This document shows, piece by piece, positions 36,730 through 49,358 of a DNA stretch of 64,000 bases (position 1 is the stretch's first letter; every line of letters starts with the position of its first letter). Both the position numbers and the translations under genes were made by a program. Below the pieces are notes generated by a model. It ran no database searches. It worked only from the letters and a program-made list of their open reading frames with translations, and had not been told where the DNA came from. The stretch comes from Tamarix chinensis (Eukaryota > Streptophyta > Magnoliopsida > Caryophyllales > Tamaricaceae): positions 58,276,360 through 58,340,359 of the forward strand of contig CM060171.1 of the NCBI GenBank assembly GCA_030549775.1, given 5' to 3'.

Positions 36730-36745
36730 TATTTATATATACATA
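36730..36745 (-). promoter_or_regulatory. Possible TATA box of L2 LTR
   Basis: The complement reads TATATAAATATACC, about 1.7 kb into the LTR on its sense strand. Low-complexity AT runs nearby make this tentative. Confidence 0.35.
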
Positions 36746-38765
36746 CATACACATACAAAGAAGAAGAGGAGGGGCTGCAATCGGGCAAAATTTTCAAACC
36801 CCAACCCACAATCGCAGGAGCTGGGAATTGATGGGGGTAGGGATATGGTATGAGGGTAGTACGAGGTTGGCGTACTAGGGTAAAGAGAGAGTAGGGTGAG
36901 GTAAAAAAAATATAATAGGGTAGGGGTAATTTATTTCTGTATAAAATCAGGTAAAGTATCTGAGAAAAAATTATCTAGTTACTAGAATAGGTTTATTTGA
37001 CAAAATAGATACGGGTTACAACTCAAACCTAGGTTTAAATTTTAATACGCACCCTCTAGAATATTTTAGCCTAATTAAATTTAATAAGTAATAAGTCATA
37101 ATAATATTACACATACTAATAATATTTTTAGTAAAAACACCCTATAATAATTATTATTACTAATACACATAATTACCGGTTATAATTATTAGGGTTTTCT
37201 GAAAATGAGGTATTACAACCCTAATGTGCTAATATACATAAATCCACACATTTTAGTAGGGTATAATGGTTACCTTATTTATGGCAATAACTATACTTTA
37301 TCGGTACCCCAGTTTAAAAGTTTAAGCTTTGATTAGTAAAAATTGTACCTAAAAATAATATCACAATTAGCATATTAGTAGAAATAATTAAAAGAATATT
37401 TTTTTTTCAAAAAGGCTTACTAAATACCATTATTACCAACTATATTATACCTTAATGATTTATTGAGTAAACATAAAATATGCAACAACACTCACGCTAC
37501 CCATGTAGTATGAGGATGCATGCATGAAAAAAGAGAAAATGGGGAAGAGGGAAGGTTTGGAGGAGGAGGAGGGAAAGGTTTCAGGTAATAGGTTTGAGGG
37601 AGTGGTGGAGGGGAGTTGGAGTAGTGGTTGGGTATAAGAGGAGTGGTAGAGTGTAGGTGGTGGCTAGGGTTTGGAGAATGACAGGTCAGGGCAGTAGAGA
37701 TGGACAATGATGGTTGGAAAGGAGGTGCAAGAAAGGGAGAACAAGAGGAAGAAAAGAAAGCAAAGAAGAGAAAGAAAGGGGTTGTAGGGGATTTCAGGCA
37801 ATATAAGGTATGGAGATGGTAGGGGGATGCCAAGTGATCGAGGAGTGGCTTCAGCAGCGGAAGAGTAGGGGGAATGGGTGGCACAAGGCAACATGTGGGG
37901 AGGAGGGTCGAGAGGAGAAAGGAGGAGAAAGGAGAAGGATTTGGCTGCAGGTGAAGGGCTTAGGTTGCTAGGGGTAGTGTAGGGAGGACTAGGGAGAAGG
38001 AGATCAAGCACGGGGTTTAGGCCGACGGGGAAAAAGGGAAGGAAGGGCAACGCGGGACTAGGCTAGCGAGAAGGAGGTCAGGCGGCCCAAGAAGAAAGAA
38101 GGAAGAGAAAGAAAAGGAAACGGAAGAAAGAAATAGGAAAAGGGGGAAAAGAAAAATAAAATAATTTTTAGAGTTAGGGTTAGAAACTATATAAATAGAG
38201 AAATTATTTACTAAATTTATTTATTTAAAATTTAAATTATTAAGTTAAGAGGAAAGATTTAGTAAAAATACGGGTTAGGAATTTATTTAAATAAAAAGAC
38301 TATGATAAAATAATAAAATGTTGATTCTAATTTATTAAATAATCCTATCTATTTTTATAAATCAAAGGTCCATAAAATAATTAAACTATTAATTTAAGAT
38401 TAGATTATTCCAAATAAGGTTTAATTATAATTTTTAGGTTATAAAATTTGGGGTATTACAATTATTCACTTTAGTGCACTCAATAGCAAGAAACTTGAAC
38501 CATTCTTAAGGTTCCATTTGACATCTTTAAGGTTCATTCCTTTATTCTTATTTGTGCACATTTGATTCTATTCTCCATCGAGAACTCTTCTTTGTGCATC
38601 AAGAATTGGTGATAATCCTCTCAACCAATTCTCTGCCATTCATACTCCATCTTGTTAACTAGGACGTCTCCAAGATCCTTGAAGCTCCATCAATAAGCCA
38701 TCAAGAACCAAATCTGAGTACAAATGCAACTTCATTTGAATTAATTTCAACAAATTATAGTGCCA

Positions 38766-39270
38766 ATGGATGAAGAAGTGTCTATGAAGCATATGTTTGA
38801 CACTCTTCAACAACTTGTAGCAAGTATGCACACCACCAAAACATAGATATAACAACTATCTTCCATTCAAATTCAACTTCAAATACGAGAGACGATGGTA
38901 ACCAACTAAGAGATCCTTGAACACATGCATAACACTATAGAAGCCACCCATGATTAAGTTCACAAAATGGTGAGAAGAATCATCTAAGAATGAGGAGGCT
39001 ACATCAACAACCAAATGGAATATGAAGAGAGGATGAACAAAAATGGCTCCCATGTTTCAGCCACAATATAAGAGCCTATGTAAATCATGAACAAAGGTAT
39101 AATCATATTGAAGATAAAGGTATTGACCCCGACCTCCCTGATTTTTATAGTAAATTAGATGTTGAGTTATTTTTTGAATGGTTACATAAAATAGAAGCTA
39201 TATTTTAATTTAGAGAGTATGAGGTCCTCGTAACACTAATCCCTCCTATGCATAATCTATCACAATTCCA
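38766..39270 (+). pseudogene. Gypsy gag fragment, plus strand
   Basis: It begins MDEEVSMKHMFDTLQQLVASM, then a coil-like segment (EILEHMHNTIEATHD, VHKMVRRII, MEYEERMNKN), and at about 39120-39230 the gag core DPDLPDFYSKLDVELFFEW, LHKIEAIF and FREYEVLV. The last part matches the PEF.GKL.PEEFLDWL..VE..F pattern of plant chromovirus Gag. Several stops. The preceding 300 bases look like an untranslated leader. No pol follows in this orientation; from about 39590 the sequence reads better on the minus strand. Confidence 0.65.
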
Positions 39271-39592
39271 TGTCTCTCAAACATATCAATCATGAGGATC
39301 ATGTCAAAGTCTCATACATCCATCTAAACCAAGTCCAATAAAAAGTATACTCCTATCTCTAAGGCCTTTTCTAAGTAGAGTCTAGTTCAATTCGATCTAC
39401 CCCTATAAGGTAACACCAAAGGTATAAATACACTAGCAAAAAAGGAAAAAGTGGCTCTTGTAATAAAAGTGGTAGATACAAATGATAAGAATACACCCGA
39501 ATCATATAACATATGCACTAGTAATGAGAGAATAAAAAATGTAGTAGTGACCATATATGATTATCAATAAACCTCTAACTGGGTGATGACAT

Positions 39593-40560
39593 TCAAGAAC
39601 CCACTTGATTGTCCTCTTTATTATTCTCCACAATACCCTCTAAGACCCTAGGTTTTTCCTCTTCTTTAAGGAAATGGGTGAGGTCCCAATGGTCTCCCCT
39701 TACCCTATTTATGATGTATATTTTTTGGGGTAAGTTCCCTCTGCTAATGATACTACGATGGCTATGGCCAGTAGGTTCATTGTTTATATGCTTGTTGTTG
39801 GCATACAAGTGGTCCATGTTGCTATTAAAAGTAACATTGTTGATGCTGGTGCTTAAATGATTCATAAGAATAAATTAGAGTGCCTAAATAATCTCATCAT
39901 GGGTGATCTTGGCTGCAAAAATGATATACAAAGCATCTTGGTTATCACACAGGTTTGATGTGCCCACTTGTCTGACTTTTATGTAAAAAACGCAAAGGTA
40001 CACCTCCTTGAAACTGAATCCATCCTCCTATACCGAATGTTTGTAGATTCCTCTTCCCTGGAATAAAATTCTACTTCTAAGCCATTGTAGCGGCAACACA
40101 TGGCCACTCATATAATATAGCCATGTCTTGGAAAGTCATGAAACCTATCATCCTCTAGATGTTGAAATGGATCCTTTACTCAAATTTATAAACCATTATC
40201 ACCTTGCTAGTTACTATACATGAAGCAAACATCAACAACTTTGTGAAGCAATCATGGTACTCCCATATAGTATCGCTCCGTTAGGTCAAATGCATGAACT
40301 ACATAAGCGTATCCTTCTTAAGGATCTCCGGATAAAACATTCAATCCTTATCCAAGATCCATCTCTTCAAGATGATATAATCCTCCTCAATAGGGTATAT
40401 CTTCAAGGGATGAATAGTAACCCTCTAAATCTAGTCCTCTCTAATATCCTTTTATATGTAATCTAGAGATGGCAGTTGCAGCTAAGACTAAGATGGTAGT
40501 GGTGGATGCCTATTAAACTCGTTGAAAACCTCAAAAGTCTCCTCCAAATAACTAACAAAA
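39593..40560 (-). pseudogene. Gypsy gag fragment, minus strand
   Basis: Read on the minus strand after the PBS at 40823-40809. Recognisable gag text: IWEYHDCFTKLLMFASCIV, VIMVYKFE, RIHFNI, RMIGFMTFQDMAILYEW and CVAATMA, matching the 'EYHDRF..L.RFAPDIV..E..K.D.F..GLR..I..MI....F.TY..ALE.A' segment. An open stretch (39865-39593) follows, with no recognisable motif. Stops are scattered, and the 5' part of gag is unclear. Confidence 0.55.
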
Positions 40561-40808
40561 CCATTTAGGATTATGAAGAGATAGATGCAAGAAAAAAAAA
40601 CATGTTAGGATAAATATTACTAGCTTACTCTCACATCACATAAGCACATCTAAAGACCTCTTAGGCTACTTGTTCTTAATTTCTCACAAGTTAAACTAGG
40701 TTTTCAAATAATTGAGTTTTACAAATTATTAAATAGATATATAAAATTTGATAACAGATCATTTGAAAATTAAATTTATGAAAAAAAAAACCCTAGTAAT
40801 CAAACCTA

Positions 40809-40823
40809 AAGCCCTGATACAAA
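40809..40823 (-). other. Primer binding site, minus strand
   Basis: TTTGTATCAGGGCTT on the minus strand, two bases after the LTR end at 40826, resembles TTTGGTATCAGAGCTT with one missing G. Confidence 0.55.
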
Positions 40824-40825
40824 CT

Positions 40826-42254
40826 TGTAACGCCACAAAATGTACTATTAAATTTTTTTTATTTTAATAGAAGCATAACAACAATATAGTTGAGTGTTAC
40901 CACCTTACACTACGTTATTCAGCTTTACCATACCATATTGACATTAAATACAAGTTAAAAAAGTTAAACTTAAAACATGATAAAAAAATTAGAGAACATA
41001 AAATGAAATAAGAGTTTGGAGGTTAACTATGAGTACAATATCACAATACATCAAATGGGATACATTACAATCTAAGAGTCCCAAATGGCTATAGACCAAG
41101 ATTAATAACCTGATAACAAAACTCTATGCCCAACTTCAATTCATAAGAATCATTCCTTCATAATTAAAGCATCATAAGAAACAATGTCATCCAGTGGGTC
41201 ATCATCATCTTACATAAAAAAATGTCTAGCATGTCTGCTTGTAAGAATGAGCAACACCATTGAAAAAGATGATCAATTTACTAATTTATGAGTAAGGTCA
41301 CAATACTTTCATAAAGAAGGTATACAATACATAATGTTGCATAAAAGACTCATCAAGAAAAAAGCTTAACAATGGTACGATGCAAGAGAATAACTAAGTC
41401 CAAATTTCCATCATTAGATAATATCACCATCTACTTTGTTTTTTACATCAAGCTTAGGACCTCCACTATTCTTAATCTAATAGAACAAATTGAAATACCT
41501 CCCCTGAAAACATATATTGGGACACTACTATTTACCCAGTCGAGCAGACTCAACACTTCCAAGGGCAACACACTTCTAGACACTATTTTTAAGCAACTAG
41601 AATGGTTTAAAGCATATCCTAAGGTAAAATATTTCAAGAGAGTATTACTAAGTCGATGAAGCAGAATCAACACCCCAGTCTCCACTTATGTAATCTTTCA
41701 CTTTATATGATTAATGTCTTACTCATTATTATATATCTCAAGATCACTATGTGCTGCATGCGTGCGCGCACACACACACACATGCATACACATATATGCA
41801 TATGCAAGGCATGTACTCTAGCTTAACATAATTATCTAAAATACTTAAAACATAACGATATGAAAATTAGGACATTCCTCAAGGAAAAAAGACACATTTT
41901 CCCTACAAAACCATAATTTCAAATAATAAGCATAACTCCTTTCATGATTCTCATTTATCCTCTGATTTTTGCATAAAATACTAAAATATTATTACTCCAA
42001 CAATATACACATGTGATAATAGCCCTATCTCTAGTGCTAATATTTACAATACCTATGAAATCTTAATTTCATAAGTTAAGCATAATTTTTCCTATAAGAA
42101 TTATATAACCATAAATTTTAATAAATGTTCCAAATAATCCAATATTAAAAATGTATCCAAAAATCAACTTCTAAATCTAGCATTTTATGCATGTGATAAT
42201 TACCTACCTCTAGGGTTACTATTCCCAATTTAACTATTTTCTCATTTTATTACA
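40826..42254 (-). mobile_element. L2 LTR with large internal deletion, minus strand
   Basis: It starts on the minus strand with TGTAATA at 42254, then jumps directly to sequence homologous to about 35580 and continues collinear with the full L2 LTR to TGGCGTTACA at 40826. About 2.85 kb of the LTR is missing after its first seven bases, including promoter and GC-rich block. The start lies inside a hAT-like reading frame. A PBS follows, so this was a 5' LTR. Confidence 0.65.
41760..41808. repeat. CA/TG-rich microsatellite
   Basis: A short CACACA tract flanked by GCATG/CATGCA repeats, inside the deleted L2 LTR. Confidence 0.7.
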
Positions 42255-42526
42255 CTTAGATCGACATTATCATTATCAATAAGCACATCATCATTACCCT
42301 CATTAGTAGTATTTTTCACATTAATAAGCATATTAACATCACCACTAACATCATTCTCATTTATGATTACTACATCCTTAGGATTAGAATTTTCATTGTT
42401 ATCAGATACTTGTGATTCCTTTATGATAAATCTATCAAGGGAACCTCTTTGAGATTTAGTTAACTCTTCAATTTTGTTTTTTTTCTTTTCATATCTAGAT
42501 TTATATTTCCTACCTTTAGGAGTCAT
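42255..42526 (-). pseudogene. N-terminal fragment of a hAT-like (ZMYM1-type) transposase
   Basis: The ORF starts MTPKGRKYKSRYEKKKNKIE, then ELTKSQRGSLDRFIIKESQV and an acidic Asn/Asp-rich segment. The basic start followed by 'ELxxSQRGxLDxF' is the N-terminal pattern of plant zinc-finger-MYM/hAT-family proteins; this is recognition by memory of the pattern, not a search. The frame enters the L2 LTR at 42254 and stops three codons later (42242). The TTF zinc finger, catalytic core and dimerisation region are absent. No stops occur in the 91 remaining residues. Confidence 0.6.
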
Positions 42527-43849
42527 AATTGATAGCGTTAGAAGATCAAATAGACAACAACTATAAATTATAGAAAAATATTATAATAAGAAAATTAAGT
42601 TGTCAATATGATAAAGAATGCTAGGAGGAGAAAAATAACCTAGATGTTGGAACTTTGATTAGTGTACTTGAACACCATTCAAAACTTTTCTTCTGACTGT
42701 CATTTGGTGTCTAATTTCAACCAAATGTAATTATCAAAAGAAAAAACTAATTGATCACTTGTTCATTAACAACAAAATAATACAAATAAGTTATCCCCAT
42801 GCCATATGCATACTATAGTACAAAAAGAAACCACAACAAAAACAACCTAAACACATAAAAAGCCAACAACTACATCCACTAAAGTTTGTAAACATTCCAT
42901 AAGTTCACTTTGATATGGAGCAAAACAATGTAACACTTTCACAAGACCATATATAAGGCACAACATAATCTAATCCTAAAAACAAAGGAGATAAGTAAAT
43001 GTTTATTCATCAAGTTTTTAAAATTAAAATACACATATTTAATTAAGCCAATTGATTAAATTTATTAATTAATATTTAGTGATTAAAAATATACAATTGA
43101 CATGAGTTGATAGATTAATTGAAAATTAATACATGAACAAATTCAGACAAATACTTACTATAAATCTCTCTAATAATTTTATTTAATGAAGAAAATTAGA
43201 GAGACCTCAATTTAGTACTAACTATCATTGCTTGTTGGAAGGATGATCGACTAACCAAGAAAAATTCTAATGTTGAGTGTTCAGAGAACAATAGAGAGAG
43301 ACGAACATGAAGAGAGAGAGGGAGAGGGAATGCTAATATGCAATTCGAGTCAATTAGAAAATAAATTAAACAAATGAGAGAAATAATAAATAGATTTCTA
43401 ACTAACGGTAATATAAATTTTGATATCTAGACTTGATGCTTCATCACCTTCTTATTGGAATTGAATATTGGAATAGCCATAAATTAGATGAAATTAAAAC
43501 GTTGAGTATGATAAAACCATTGGAATAAGAAAGATATCATGGAAGAGGAAAAATTTTCCATTGATTTTGCTATTATTGTACTATAAGGTCTTATAATTGT
43601 GGAAGTAATGAGAGAACTTGATAATAGAGAAATAAGGAAATTAGATATGACTACTTTTTTCTTTCTATATTATTCTTTTTTGGATCAATTTTTTTATTTT
43701 CTATACGTAGCTTAATTTTTTTCATATAAAAGTAAAGGTAACTTGAAACTTGAGTCCAAATGTTTTGGGGATTTATAAGGTCGATCATTCTACACTTATT
43801 GTTAGACTCCTTTCTCAATAGATTTTATACACTTGTTATGATGTGATTG
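42527..43849. other. Low-copy-looking AT-rich sequence
   Basis: No recognised element. A GA-rich tract (AGAGAGAGAGGGAGAGGG, about 43313-43330) lies near the middle. Some may be 5' untranslated sequence of the hAT-like gene. Confidence 0.3.
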
Positions 43850-46800
43850 TGTAATACTGCACTTTTTAGGTTCTTTAATGTGTATTTAATCCATGCATTT
43901 GATTGTGATTTAAGTATTTCTTATCTTATTTTGGATGTGTGTTAAGTTTGGTATGGTTTTGGTTAAGCTTGGTTTAGGTTTTTAAAAGATAATTGTTTTT
44001 ATCAAAAAACTAATCAAAATGTTTGGAGGTACTCATTGACTGGTTTGTTCCTTAACTTTTATTTTTTTGAAACTTGACAAATACATCAACTAGTTTGGGG
44101 TACCAATCAATTGGTAAGACTAAACTAATTGTTCTTCGAGTTAATTTTCACTACAAATCATTCCCCAAAAATTTTAGAACATCATGACGTTTATCTCAAT
44201 TGTTTTTTGCTAATTCTTATGAAGCTTTTGAGTATGTCTAGCCTATTTTATCAATTTTTAACAAATTCACGAATGGGTAACTTTGCATAAGTCACTTTCA
44301 TAACTTTAATCCCTTGTCTTCTTCTTCTTCTTTGTTTTCACTCTTCTACAAGATTTCTATGCTAGTGATTCAGATCTACAATATTTAAACACTATTGATT
44401 TTGATTCTCTCTCCTTGTTTTCTTTATTCCCTTCTTATGTTTGAAATTCTAAAGCACATTGCCTTGTATAACATTTCATTTTTCACCATTTGAGCTCAAA
44501 TTTAGAAAGTTACAGCCATGAATGTCTGAGGTATACAATTTAGAGCTTAGATTCGGGACGGTTAGGGGTATTAATTTATAAATCCCATTACCCTTATTTT
44601 CTACCGAAAATCCTTAGTAGTTATAGTTAAATCCTTCAATTTATCCACTACTTCCCTAACCTCCAAATTTTGCTATTATTCTTCATACTTACTCTGTCCA
44701 CATTTTCTTCAATTTTCCTTCAATTCTTATCTTTCTTTTCTCTTTTAATCCTTCCTCTAACTCCTTATTTTGTTCTTAACCAACATAGGGTTAGATTTGG
44801 AAAAAGAGTAAGGATTTAGCTTGAATCTTTTAGGTTTTATATGTTCTTCTAAAAGATGTGGTTTCTCTCTAATTTCTCTCTGCATTGTCTAATTTTATTC
44901 GATTATTGTAAAATTTTAAAATTTTACTAAGGTTTAATCCTTTTTTTGTTGAAAGGTGTTCAAGTGTTGAAAAGAGGTTTGGACTTTCAAAGACTTGTTC
45001 TCTTTTGGGTGGAGTTGCTAACTTCTTTTGAGGTAAACCATTATCTTCCTTGTTTTTGTGGAAAATGGTATAGGTAATTGTAGTGTATATTTTGTATTTA
45101 TTTGGAATCATGAGTATTAGAGATGAAATTATGCTTAAATTTATTATTATTAAATAAATGGAAGGAGTGGTAAGAAGTATAATTGAGATTTTACGCACAT
45201 AAGCCTCATGGGAATAATTTTGATTTAGTAGCTAATCTTAATACTCTAACTCTCTCAACAAAATTGGCATGTATAATATGATATATAAGTTGTGTGTATA
45301 AGACCTAGTATGAAGAGATTATGATGCATGATTTCGTAGCTTTTATAAGTTCATAAAGTGCAAGCATGATTTTTGTGAGTTCTCAACGTGATTTTGGTAT
45401 TTTTCATGCCAACCCATCAATATTGCATGTTAAGAACCTTAAATGACATATGATTGATGTTCATATTGATTAATTAAAGATTGTGAAAGTTACTTGTAAG
45501 TAAATGTATTTTGTTAGGGATAACTTTACCCTAACAGATCGATTAGTCCTAAGGACCAATTGACTAGTCCATTATACCCACAACTAATTAACCTATAAAT
45601 TTAGTAGTTGTAGTCTCAGGTTAATCTCATCAACTGGTTTGACTAAGCTAATCAAATGGTTCTTACAACATTCAATTAGTTGAGTCAACTAATTGACTGG
45701 TTGGTATGTTACCCTAGTATTATTACCCTCTAATTAAACCCACTGACCAATTGACCCAAACCATCGATTGGTTTCATTAGAATAGTCAATCGGTAGGGTT
45801 GATCAATTAGTTATTTTACCACCACTATAAGGTTTCTCAATGTCCATACTGATCGACTAGATCTTAGAAACCCATCGACTAGTCTCATCCAGTTTTACAT
45901 TTCTTACCTATTTTGTTCCACATTTGATTCTTGAGTTCTATTTATGTATGTAAGGTGATCTAATATACTAGAATATATAATTTTACATGGACTAACTGAT
46001 TTAATTAATGGATTAAAAGGAGTGAAGAGAAAATTTATCCTAGTTGACGAATATTGACCTTGACTTAACAATTAGGCCTATTCTTTAACCTTGATATGAG
46101 TAGATGATTAGATGGCTAAAAAAGGATCGTACTATAGTTATGATGTATGTAATGAATTATAAATATGGCTAATAGACTTCTAATGACTTATACTATGACC
46201 TAAAAATGTGGATCATTGTAATTTTAGATGACTTAAAATGAAAGGAAGAAACTGACATGGACCTGTATGATGGCCTTAAGTTGAAATTCACTAGAATTCC
46301 AAGATAAATGTATAAATAATATGAGTTAGAATCATACTTTAGTTGACCTCCCATTGGACCATCATCTTTAGCCTTAAAAATTAACTTTGAATACCCTTTA
46401 ATGAAAGGTAAGACTGAGGTTAATTAATGAAACTATGGCTTTGACTTTAGCCCTAGGCGTGACCTAGATTTGAATTGTGAATAAGAGAATTAAATGGAAA
46501 TCAAATGTTGGCTTATACATTATGGTTGATATTAATAATTTGGGCTTTTGGCATAATCAATCAAGTAATAGGTTGATCACTTAAAATACCCTTAATAAGA
46601 ACACTAGATGATGTGAGAACCTTATATGGTTCCTATTGTATTTAAATGATTCTTACTTGATATGATATTATCTTGAGCATGTTATGAGACCTTGAACTAG
46701 TAAGATATTAATCACTTCAAGTGGAACAAGCATTATTATGGGTATGGATTATTAGATCCTCGATTAGCTATTAGGGATTAGTCTGCCTTAGGAGATTTTT

Positions 46801-48404
46801 CCTTCAAGCAAGATCCTCGTTGATCTGAGGATCCTAATTGGCCCGAGTACCTTTCCTAATTTAGAAACTGATGATGTATTATGGGTTATCGATAATAAAG
46901 GTTCTAGTCACTACAAGAGGGTTACTTTGGCATGAGCCAAGATTTATGTCCATTAAGCTACTTTATCATGAGGTAAGACTTCTATGCATAGGTTTTTTTG
47001 GCATGAGCCAGAAATTTATGTTTATTTATTTGGTTTGAATTCTATTATATTAAGAGACCATGGGGAATCATCCTATCTATTGCTCAATAATTTGGTAGAG
47101 GATTTCTATGTTTGCCTAATGCAATATTATAGGCAGGAAAAAACCTAAATATGCATTAAACTTGCCTTGTCATAGTCTATGCTCAATCTTAATATGATTA
47201 TTTCACTATAATGATACTTGTTTTGCCTCTTGAGTATTTAAGAACTCACACTACTCATGATATGAGTTAGTATAAAATCATATTCATTACTTATTAAGTT
47301 GATATAATAGGATTGATATGATCACCCTAACTAAAGATAGTAACTGATGGTTGATAATTTTATTATGTAACCCAACACTTCCTTCATTATTCTACCTATC
47401 ATGCATTCTTATGAATGTGTAATGTGGTATACCTATCATTCTATATGTATTTATGTATACAATATGTGGTATCATATGCTTTCCTTAATGCCCCATTGCA
47501 ATATGTTTCCATTACCTAAGAATGTCTCCCTGAGTTATCATATGATCTATTATAAGAACAATGACAATCCATATACTATAAGAATTCATATTGTGGAGTC
47601 GTATATGTGTGTCTTTGTGCCCATTATTATACGGGTACACTCTATGCAATACAACATAGATAAGCTCATTAATTCAAGTCTCTTTAGAACACGATATGCA
47701 TAATATGACCTACATGTCTCTATATGTCTATATGATGATGACCAAGCATGTTTTGATGGATCTAAATATGTCCTATATGATTTAGTGTGATAGCACATGA
47801 ATTTCATATGAGGAGTATTGCATGTAGCTTTTGATTTGTCATAAGATGAGTATGCGGTGTATGTCTTGCCTATACCCTAATCTACATTAATTATATATTA
47901 GTTTGATTTATATATATGCATATTAATAAGGTTGTTGTTGCAATCCCCTACTCAATCCAATGAGGAGACCTTGTGCAAGTTCTCAAGGATGACTAGTGAG
48001 TGTTCCATCCGCTTCTTTAGCATAGGTGTGTTGTAATGTAGGAATTCTCTTAGACTTCTATTGTGGTCCTTGAGTGACCAAGGCATCCTTCCTTATAATG
48101 GATTTCCCTTAGATTATGTTTTCATCAAGTGTACCCTTGTATGGATTTTTAAGGCTTATAGAGCCTTGGGATCTACACCTTCACTTTTATACCTTTAATT
48201 ATTTTCATGTGCACTCTATTTTTTTTTCATTATACTTTTTTCATTGGATACTTAGCCTTGTGTTAAATGTGAGGTAGGTGTTGAGGTTCCTATCTTAAGT
48301 TAGATGTGGTAGTAACGCCCCGTTTTTAATAAGATGGTCTTATATTTCTACTTTTGTAATATTTTAAAATAAATTTTTCAGTAGAGAAAAATGAGGGTAT
48401 TATA
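43850..48404 (+). mobile_element. Solo LTR, Tekay-type family, 4,555 bp
   Basis: It starts TGTAATACTGC and ends AGGGTATTATA (CA mutated to TA). It is related to the LTRs of the 14726-32790 element through AGATTTGGAAAAAGAG..GATTTAGCTTG and the final AATATTTTAAAATAAATTTTTCA..GAAAAATG block. The flanking pentamers GATTG (43845-43849) and GATTA (48405-48409) match 4 of 5. No coding internal region lies on either side. Dense CAATTGACTAGTT-like motifs occur at 44020-44120 and 45530-45890. Confidence 0.7.
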
Positions 48405-49358
48405 GATTAATTTGGTGCATCAAATGCTTTAAGAGCATGTAATCATGATTAGGGCCAACTTGAGAAGAGAATCAATCATAAAGTAGTCAGACTAGTTAGT
48501 TTTTGACAATTTGGGAACCGATAAGATATGGACATGATTAGATTATTTCCTGAACTTCCTTTTCTTCCCTTTTTATTTATAAAAATTACAACTTAATATT
48601 ACAAGGGTTGCCTAGTTCTTTCAAATTAAGCACGATATTTCTTTACTTTTATGAGAGGATTATTGTTGGTATCAACTTTTTTATGCTTTTCTCTTTCCTC
48701 AATTAAGTTGATCCTAGAGGAATTTTTTTTTCATTGTCATTGAAGTAAGAAGTCATTGTCTCTCCAAGTTCTAGGCATTGTAGTTGGTGTTGTGGGACTT
48801 CGTCATCCTACATCATGCCATTACAACTTAGCTCCTATAGTTTCCTCCATTTTCAAATAAATTTTCTATTTGACTTGCATTTGAGCATATATTTATTTTT
48901 GTCAACTTTATATTTATAGTTTGAATTTTCATTTTATTTACAACTTTGACATGGGTCATTGAGCTTTGATGCTTGCCTTTATGGATGTTTTTAGTTTTAT
49001 CTAAAGTGTCACCCTTATGGGGTTTTGTCTACTAAAGGGAATCTAATTATTTTGTTCTGCTTGGTGGATGATGTTGGTTTAGGAGGGTGAAGCACAATAT
49101 TTTTTTGGCATGATTTTCTTCATATGACAATGAGTCGAATACTCTTTATTTGTTTTCTAAATTTAAAACTATATATATATTTGTTTTCTAAATCTGACGT
49201 ATATTTTTTCCTACGTCATATCGATTTAGTTTTCACTATGTTTAAAAAAAAAACCTTCCATTGTTAGAGTTATATACTTAAATTGTCAGGGTTTAATTAT
49301 ATATCCACCTTTAGTTTGAGAAAATATATGAGAAGTTATAAAAATGAAAGGTAAAAAG
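48405..49358. other. AT-rich sequence between two solo LTRs
   Basis: No coding sequence, PBS or PPT is convincing, which argues against the two LTRs being ends of one element. Confidence 0.35.

Larger units (their letters stand above)
34059..38460 (-). mobile_element. Long LTR (family L2), full length, minus strand
   Basis: On the minus strand it runs from TGTAATACCCCAAATTTT (38460) to AATTCGGAAGTGTCACA (34059), 4,402 bp. The end resembles that of L1 (TTTTGGGGTGTTACA), and the internal order is similar: GC-rich purine block, TATA, hairpin array, conserved AGTATGTAGCATATT-type palindrome. The flanking pentamers ACCCT and ATTAT do not match. It is either a solo LTR with decayed flanks or the 3' LTR of a minus element whose other end is at 40826-42254. 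The plus-strand gag at 38766 makes a single simple element unlikely. Confidence 0.72.

Noticed and set aside
37492..38050. Two minus-strand ORFs of about 130 residues
   Set aside because: Polypurine tract of the L2 LTR read as Pro/Leu/Ser-rich peptide; overlapping frames and no family resemblance.
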